From NCBI GenBank assembly GCA_001460835.1, contig CYKH01000931.1, positions 1-31,991 of the forward strand: a DNA stretch of 31,991 nt, read 5' to 3'. Positions 27,428 through 31,991 of the stretch are shown piece by piece. The notes under the pieces are model-generated. The model did no database searches, was not told the origin of the DNA, and was given only the letters and a program-made list of their open reading frames with translations. Positions within the stretch are counted from its first letter, which is position 1. Each line of letters opens with the position of its first letter. Origin of the DNA: Bodo saltans. Taxonomy: Eukaryota; Euglenozoa; Kinetoplastea; Eubodonida; Bodonidae. A program made the translations under genes and the position numbers.

Positions 27428-28594
27428 ATGAGCGCTCACACAAAATCTACGTCGTCGTCGATGCCATTCGAGCAGGCATCGAAGGATGATGCCCTGGGCG
27501 CTGCTTTACAACCGCCTAAAGCATCCTCCCTTCGGTATCACCTCGCACTCGGTGCATCGCAAGCGATGTTCTCTGCTTCCATGACAATCGTCCGTGCAGC
27601 CTACCGATCCTCTGCAGAAGTTTCGCCCATTGTAATTGTGTGGTCTCGATTGTTCATTAGCACATGCCTCTTCACTGGCATCCATCTCTTCCGTGGCCAA
27701 CGGCGACGGAAGGAGATCGCTTTGTCGACAATAGCAGATTTTTCATCAGACCACGCACATGTCGACGAGTTTAACGGTCTTTCACGAGCTCTCAAGATTC
27801 GATGCATCGTGCTGGGAGCGGTTTGCAACACCGTGAACCTCCTCGCAGCCGCTGGTGGACTGAAATATTCCAATGCAGTCACCGCCGGTGGTATTCAGTG
27901 TGCAGTGCCTCCCGTGACGTGTGTGATGGCGTACTTTGTGTATGGTGAGATGCTGCCGATGACCAAAGTCGTCGCACTCATCTTGGCGGTGTTGGGGAAC
28001 ATGATCATGACTCAGATTTGGTGTATGTTCACAACTACCTCCGATCACTGTGCACCGCAACAAGCCTCAACGGAAGGCTCAACGTACTATTTTGGCTGTT
28101 TGTGCGCGGTCGCAAGTGTGACGGTGTGGTGCACGTATCTTGTGTTCCAACGGCCAGTGGTGCAGGTGCTGCCCTCAAGCGAGTTCTTATTTCGTTCTTG
28201 TATCTATGGTCTGTGCAGTATGAGCCTCATTGCTCTCTGCATGTGGACGATGATCTGGGACGAGATCACAACGCCTGGTGTCATGTCGCCGAATGTGTTT
28301 GTTGCCATTGGGTTTTCCGGGGTGATCACGTCTGGCCTTGCATACTACCTTGTGTCTCTTGGGCTATCTGGTGTGTCACCCAGTGCCGCGGCGATCTACT
28401 TTTGTAGTCAATCCGTTTTGGTGTGCGTCTTCAGCACCATTTTTCTGGGCGAGGGGATGTCGCTGTTGCAAGCGGGGGGTGGGCTGCTAGTGGTGGCCGG
28501 GATGCTGCTGAATGCCTCTATGAATTCCTCTTTCCTGAATGAATGCAGTACCCGCACACTACCTCCCGAGGTGGATCCAAGGCGCCTTCCGTAA
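27428..28594 (+). CDS. EamA-type drug/metabolite transporter, copy 3, with a frameshifted C-terminal tail
   Basis: 388 residues from ATG 27428 (MSAHTKSTSS). All ten membrane segments are present: YHLALGASQAMFSASMTI near the start, the EamA signature AAAIYFCSQSVLVCVFSTIF then LGEG, and the last helix GGLLVVAGMLLNA. The DEFNGLSRALKIR loop element is kept. It shares long near-identical stretches with copy 2, for example 32 identical bases around TGGACGATGATCTGGG. Directly after the last helix a 31-nt insertion (28515-28545) shifts the frame, so the tail becomes a short unrelated sequence ending DPRRLP instead of the conserved tail still encoded at 28546-28721. Transport activity may survive; tail-dependent sorting or regulation would be lost. 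Confidence 0.78.
   Translation: MSAHTKSTSSSMPFEQASKDDALGAALQPPKASSLRYHLALGASQAMFSASMTIVRAAYRSSAEVSPIVIVWSRLFISTCLFTGIHLFRGQRRRKEIALSTIADFSSDHAHVDEFNGLSRALKIRCIVLGAVCNTVNLLAAAGGLKYSNAVTAGGIQCAVPPVTCVMAYFVYGEMLPMTKVVALILAVLGNMIMTQIWCMFTTTSDHCAPQQASTEGSTYYFGCLCAVASVTVWCTYLVFQRPVVQVLPSSEFLFRSCIYGLCSMSLIALCMWTMIWDEITTPGVMSPNVFVAIGFSGVITSGLAYYLVSLGLSGVSPSAAAIYFCSQSVLVCVFSTIFLGEGMSLLQAGGGLLVVAGMLLNASMNSSFLNECSTRTLPPEVDPRRLP
28515..28545 (+). other. 31-nt insertion that replaces the transporter tail
   Basis: AATG at 28511-28514 recurs at 28538-28541 and 28542-28545 (ending just before CAGTACCC). Removing 28515-28545 restores MLLNAVPAHYLPRW, which matches GAVPPHYLPRW in copy 2. The insert holds CCTCT twice and looks like microhomology-mediated filler. 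Confidence 0.75.
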
Positions 28595-28721
28595 AGGTTC
28601 GGAAGTTGATGCCCCACCTGTCACAACAACAGCAAGCAGCGACGAACAAGTTCTATGCTGTGAAAGTCCACGTCATATGGAACAGAACGACAGCCTTGAG
28701 GGGTGCGCGCTCCACCAGTGA
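28546..28721 (+). pseudogene. Displaced ancestral C-terminal tail of transporter copy 3
   Basis: Out of frame with the current gene, this stretch encodes AVPAHYLPRWIQGAF and later CCESPRHMEQNDSLEG, then TGA at 28719-28721. It matches the tail of copy 2 (ESPRHCEQYDSLEN). Its good preservation means the frame was lost recently, or is a sequence error. Confidence 0.75.
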
Positions 28722-29039
28722 GTAATGTATTGATGGAGCACGCGTTTCCTGATGGTGGGGGTGTCATACAAACCTCTTTGTAAACGACAATGGCGTGTGT
28801 GAGGACGGATGCAGAGACGCACTTTTATCGTTGTATTGTGTTTTCTTGACGGCCAATGCTACAACATTCGATCCAACGGCAGCAAACGCGAAATAAACCA
28901 AGAAAAACGTGACTTGTCATTCTTGCAAGGCGATTAGATTGGGTTCTATTTTGTTTGATCCCTCCTAGGAGAAACCAAAAATATCTGTTCAAACAAACAA
29001 ACAAAAAAGCAAACAAGGTCACTCACGTGCACCAGATAA
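28722..29039 (+). promoter_or_regulatory. Intergenic gap with candidate trans-splice acceptor for transporter copy 4
   Basis: The gap is 318 nt. A pyrimidine-rich stretch (28944-28966) ends with CCCTCCTAG (AG 28967-28968), overlapping the 10-bp palindrome CTCCTAGGAG. It lies about 71 nt before ATG 29040. The region after it is AAAC-rich. No gene is seen. Confidence 0.35.
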
Positions 29040-30776
29040 ATGTCCTCACCCAATATCACTACGAGTGCTGAACGTTCATTTCAGTCAGCCATACGACCCA
29101 TCACGGTATCCTCGTCACCGATAGCTGATGCACCTCCAACAGTGCCTGCAACGCTTTCATCACCGGTAGTATCACCACGCATCTCCTCGCTAGAACAACG
29201 CATCACCGTTGCCGAGGCGACAACAACCACTGCAGGGTCTCCATCGTTACCGCCAAGAGCACCGCCGCGTGCCCTTCACAGTCATATTGCGCTGGCAGCG
29301 TCGCAAGTGATATTTGCTGCGTCTATGACTATTGTGCGATCCGCGTTTATTGATTCGAATGAAGTGTCGCCGATTGTGATCATTGCCGCTCGACTGCTGC
29401 TGAGCCTTGCTGCGTTTGCCGTGATACACTTTGGCCGCATGTACAAAAAACGTCGCCAGGCTATTATCGTATCTCCCACTGCAAAGTGTTCTCAAGAAAA
29501 TGAAACGCGGCGCAACACGGCAACGATTGATCGAGGGGAAGATGGCCTCGCGTCGTCAACGTCTGACTACCCGAAACACCTTTCTGAAAAGAACGGTGAC
29601 AACGGAGATAACGGAATACCAACATCATCCCCATCCTCATCGTCTGAAATCAACGACACTGCGTCGGTCGCATCGGCCGATGAGTTTCACGATCTGAGCC
29701 GCAGCATGAAGTTGCGCTGCGTCGCGCTTGGCATTGCAGGTGGCACCATCAACATGCTGTGTGCGTCCACTGGCGTCAAATATGCCAACGCCATCACATC
29801 AGGCGCCTTCCAGTGTGCGATCCCTCCTCTGACCTGCTTCATGGCGTTCCTTTTCTGCAACGAAACACTGTCTCTTGCAAAGATCTTGGCGCTCATCTTC
29901 GCGGTGGTGGGGAACATGGTGATGGTGCAGGTGTGGTGTGTCTTTACGGTGTCGGAGGCATGCGGCAACGCCAACTCCCAAGAGGAAGCAAGCAGTACCG
30001 AGTACTACATTGGTTGCTTATTCTTGTTGGCAAACGTCACGGCGTACTCTGCGTATCTTGTATTCCAACGGCCAGTTGTGAAAGTCCTCCCCAAAAGTGA
30101 ATTCTTATTCCGAACCTACTTGTATGGGTTCGTGGGAATGCTGATTGTGGTGGTGTGCCGTATTGATCTTGTGTGGCATCAACTGACGACGCCAGGCATC
30201 ATCACGCGTGAGGTCTTGATCGCCATTGGCTTTGCTGGGCTAGTGAACTCCACCTTTGCCTACTACTTGGTGTCTGTCGGCATCTCTGGCGTATCTCCCG
30301 CGGCGGCCGCCATATATTTTTGTCTCCAGCCGCTCTTTGTGTGTATCTTCAGTACCATATTCTTAGGAGAGGGGATCTCCTTGGTGCAGGGTGGAGGCGG
30401 GGTGCTGATCATTGCGGGGTTACTCATGAGTGCGGCGCCGAACCTACCAGGCCCACGTCAATGCTGCAACAAAGGAAGTACTGTTGAGGAGGACGACGGG
30501 GAATTGGAGGTATCAAAGAAAAGTGACATCCTCCGCATCGGTGGGCAACAAATATCTGGGCTGCTTCGGGGTGGGGCCGCACATGAAAACGTTGTGATGC
30601 TAAAACCTTCAACCTATGAAAGTCCGCGAAATAATGAGGAGAATGTGGAACTTGGGAGCGCTGTGACGGCGACGGCGATAATGAGCACTTCTGTCCATGA
30701 TAATGATCCGGAGCATCCTCATCATCTGCATCACGATGGCGCCGTGTCATACGCCTCAGGATCACTGTCCACGTAG
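29040..30776 (+). CDS. EamA-type drug/metabolite transporter, copy 4 (long form)
   Basis: 578 residues from ATG 29040, intact and longer than its neighbours. An 80-residue Ser/Thr/Pro-rich N-terminus precedes ten membrane segments starting at SHIALAASQVIFAASMTI. The helix 2-3 loop is expanded to over 80 hydrophilic residues (with KNGDNGDNGIP and a Ser run) and ends in ADEFHDLSRSMKLR. The EamA signature AAAIYFCLQPLFVCIFSTIF with LGEG is present. The tail is about 110 residues long and includes YESPRNNEENVELG and a His-rich end (HPHHLHHDG). It resembles the decayed copy 1 most (RSAFIDSNEVSPIV, VKYANAITSG, FRTYLYGFVGML, HQLTTPGIIT). Substrate unknown; membrane location unknown. Confidence 0.8.
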   Translation: MSSPNITTSAERSFQSAIRPITVSSSPIADAPPTVPATLSSPVVSPRISSLEQRITVAEATTTTAGSPSLPPRAPPRALHSHIALAASQVIFAASMTIVRSAFIDSNEVSPIVIIAARLLLSLAAFAVIHFGRMYKKRRQAIIVSPTAKCSQENETRRNTATIDRGEDGLASSTSDYPKHLSEKNGDNGDNGIPTSSPSSSSEINDTASVASADEFHDLSRSMKLRCVALGIAGGTINMLCASTGVKYANAITSGAFQCAIPPLTCFMAFLFCNETLSLAKILALIFAVVGNMVMVQVWCVFTVSEACGNANSQEEASSTEYYIGCLFLLANVTAYSAYLVFQRPVVKVLPKSEFLFRTYLYGFVGMLIVVVCRIDLVWHQLTTPGIITREVLIAIGFAGLVNSTFAYYLVSVGISGVSPAAAAIYFCLQPLFVCIFSTIFLGEGISLVQGGGGVLIIAGLLMSAAPNLPGPRQCCNKGSTVEEDDGELEVSKKSDILRIGGQQISGLLRGGAAHENVVMLKPSTYESPRNNEENVELGSAVTATAIMSTSVHDNDPEHPHHLHHDGAVSYASGSLST

Positions 30777-31380
30777 GTGACTTTTGGCAAAAAGAGTACA
30801 GCGAAGATTCTTTTTGAAACAAGTGAAGAGATGGGACGAACAAAAAAAAGAGAGATGCTAAAAGCAAATTGAAGTGTCATTTCGTTGCCAGTGCTGAGAA
30901 TGTATGTCATACTTAGTGCGTGTGTCCCCTTCGTAGAGAGTTGCGTGATGATAGGTCATTCCCCCACACACTGTAAACACAAACAAAACATAAGCACAAA
31001 ATACCTCCAGTGACTCCACAACAAGAGACGGTTTCGTCATGATTCACGTCTGTTCCCTGTCTTTGCTCGCCCCCCCCCGCCCCCCACCCTCAATTTTTTT
31101 AAAAAAATGCTGCTTGCGCAAGGCGCCCCCCTCTCTTAATATTATCATGCCTTACCTCTCCCCTCACTCTCAAAAAAAAAATGCAAAACAGTTTGTAACT
31201 CGTTTGGTTTCTTAAATTCAAAGACGTCTGGAATTCAAGACGCATGTTTGCACAAAAATCAGAACGGCTCGACAGTTACTTTAGTGGCACCCTCAGCATC
31301 TTTCACTCATTATTTAGTGTTGCACTTGTTTCAGTCATAGTTACGTTGAGTCGAGAGAACACAACAATTTCCAAACACTG
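30777..31380. other. 604-nt intergenic region with homopolymer runs
   Basis: It contains a C-rich run at 31070-31089, a perfect A-T7-A7-T palindrome at 31093-31108, and an A9 run near 31171-31180. T/C-rich sequence with CATAG at 31336-31340 may supply the splice acceptor of the next gene. Both flanking genes are on the same strand, so this is not a strand-switch region. No RNA gene is recognised. Confidence 0.4.
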
Positions 31381-31991
31381 ATGACGAGAATCAACATTGT
31401 ACAAACGCGCTACCCCATGAAGACGTTTTTTGCACTAATTGCTTGTTGCTTGTTGTACATCTGTCGGAGTTCCGAGCGATCCAATCTTCTTTTGGAACGC
31501 TCCCCATTGGTGTTAGTGGATGACGAACAGTATGCACCAACAACAAGCCCAACTCCGTACGTTACTGAATTTCGATGGTCTGGAGGCGGTGTTAGTGGCC
31601 CTACAGAGGGAGAAGAAAACGTTCATCTAGACACAACGATTCACGTAGATTTTCTGCGAGAATTCGAGTCTGCTGTTGGAGTCCCGGCTGCATCATTCGA
31701 TTCTTTCGATACATTGAACGCCACGCAACACAGTGTTGCCACATTTGTCAATTTCTTTACGTCCAACGTCGCCGTTAACACGAACCCAGACTGTGCCGAT
31801 CGTTTCAATGCGAGCCATCAACTTTTGTGTCATGTCTGGGCTGCGCAGCAGCACATCAAGAAGAGCAGCGGCAGTCACGACAACAACAGCACCATCGATG
31901 GCAATGGTGCTTCGTTCTTGTTCAAGGGGACCGCGCTGCATTCCATGTGCAGTTTGTTTCTTGCGTGCGCTGAATGGAAGCGTGGCCCCAT
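31381..31991 (+). CDS. Membrane-anchored protein of unknown function, 3' end cut by the window
   Basis: The frame from ATG 31381 stays open to the window edge, at least 203 codons. The N-terminus reads MTRINIVQTRYPMKTFFALI, then ACCLLYICRSSERS: a basic start and one hydrophobic segment at about residues 13-28, followed by polar sequence. This indicates a type II signal anchor or a signal peptide (a second possible start is Met13). Several N-glycosylation sequons (for example NAT, NAS, NNS) and Cys residues fit a luminal or surface domain. Homology is not recognised; a glycan-processing enzyme or surface protein are both possible. Codon use is like its neighbours. Confidence 0.6.
   Translation, partial: MTRINIVQTRYPMKTFFALIACCLLYICRSSERSNLLLERSPLVLVDDEQYAPTTSPTPYVTEFRWSGGGVSGPTEGEENVHLDTTIHVDFLREFESAVGVPAASFDSFDTLNATQHSVATFVNFFTSNVAVNTNPDCADRFNASHQLLCHVWAAQQHIKKSSGSHDNNSTIDGNGASFLFKGTALHSMCSLFLACAEWKRGP

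Noticed and set aside
31060-31120. C-rich, T7A7 region considered as a strand-switch or transcription boundary.
   Set aside because: Genes on both sides are on the + strand, and homopolymer runs occur in other gaps here.
1-31991. tRNA, rRNA, CRISPR arrays and transposons.
   Set aside because: Scanning by eye found no tRNA-like B-box context, no spaced repeat array and no transposase or reverse-transcriptase motifs; a profile search could still find a small RNA.

Overview
The window looks like nuclear DNA of a kinetoplastid flagellate, most probably a free-living bodonid close to Bodo saltans. This is inferred from gene content and layout, not from a database match. All twelve genes or gene remnants lie on the + strand without visible introns, in one directional cluster. 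Most intergenic gaps are about 160-470 bp, with longer ones (about 600-640 bp) around the end of the transporter array. Before most start codons there is a pyrimidine-rich tract followed by an AG, as expected for polycistronic transcription resolved by spliced-leader trans-splicing. Trypanosomatid-type genes include an enlarged mitochondrial uS15, a mitochondrial PPR protein, a WD40/coiled-coil cytoskeletal-type protein and a MORN protein. They sit next to a leucine-rich-repeat membrane protein of the kind expanded in bodonids.

Layout. 3-2836: 3' part of a leucine-rich-repeat gene with a seven-helix-like membrane module, broken by an 11-bp tandem duplication. 3072-5234: PPR-type mitochondrial protein. 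5516-11895: giant protein (beta-grasp-like N-terminus, duplicated 72-residue segment, WD40 propeller, very long coiled coil), split at an A11 tract. 12192-12380 and 12536-12751: two tandem zinc-ribbon proteins resembling RNA polymerase subunit RPB12. 12916-13704: 6-phosphogluconolactonase. 13968-16781: type II membrane glycosyltransferase-like protein. 16918-18204: mitochondrial ribosomal protein uS15m. 18418-21000: WW / coiled-coil / MORN protein. 21189-21626: small basic protein interrupted by an in-frame TAA. 21928-23994: type II membrane PC-esterase/SGNH-like protein. 24463-30776: tandem array of four drug/metabolite-transporter (EamA-type) genes. The first is a pseudogene, the third carries a 31-nt insertion that replaces its tail, and the second and fourth are intact. 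31381-end: 5' part of another membrane-anchored protein, cut by the window edge.

Genes in such clusters are usually co-transcribed without shared function, so no pathway should be read from adjacency. Three unrelated genes do encode type II, secretory-pathway-type membrane proteins (glycosyltransferase-like, esterase-like, and the partial last gene). The transporter array is the one clear case of local gene-family growth.

The most notable property is that five of the twelve loci are interrupted in different ways: an 11-bp duplication, a homopolymer frameshift between two conserved repeat copies, a single in-frame stop, a 31-bp insertion, and multi-lesion decay. Some may be sequence errors. 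For the A11 case, the synonymous pattern between the repeat copies shows that both are maintained in the same protein frame. That points to either an error in A-tract length or real -1 slippage on the tract.
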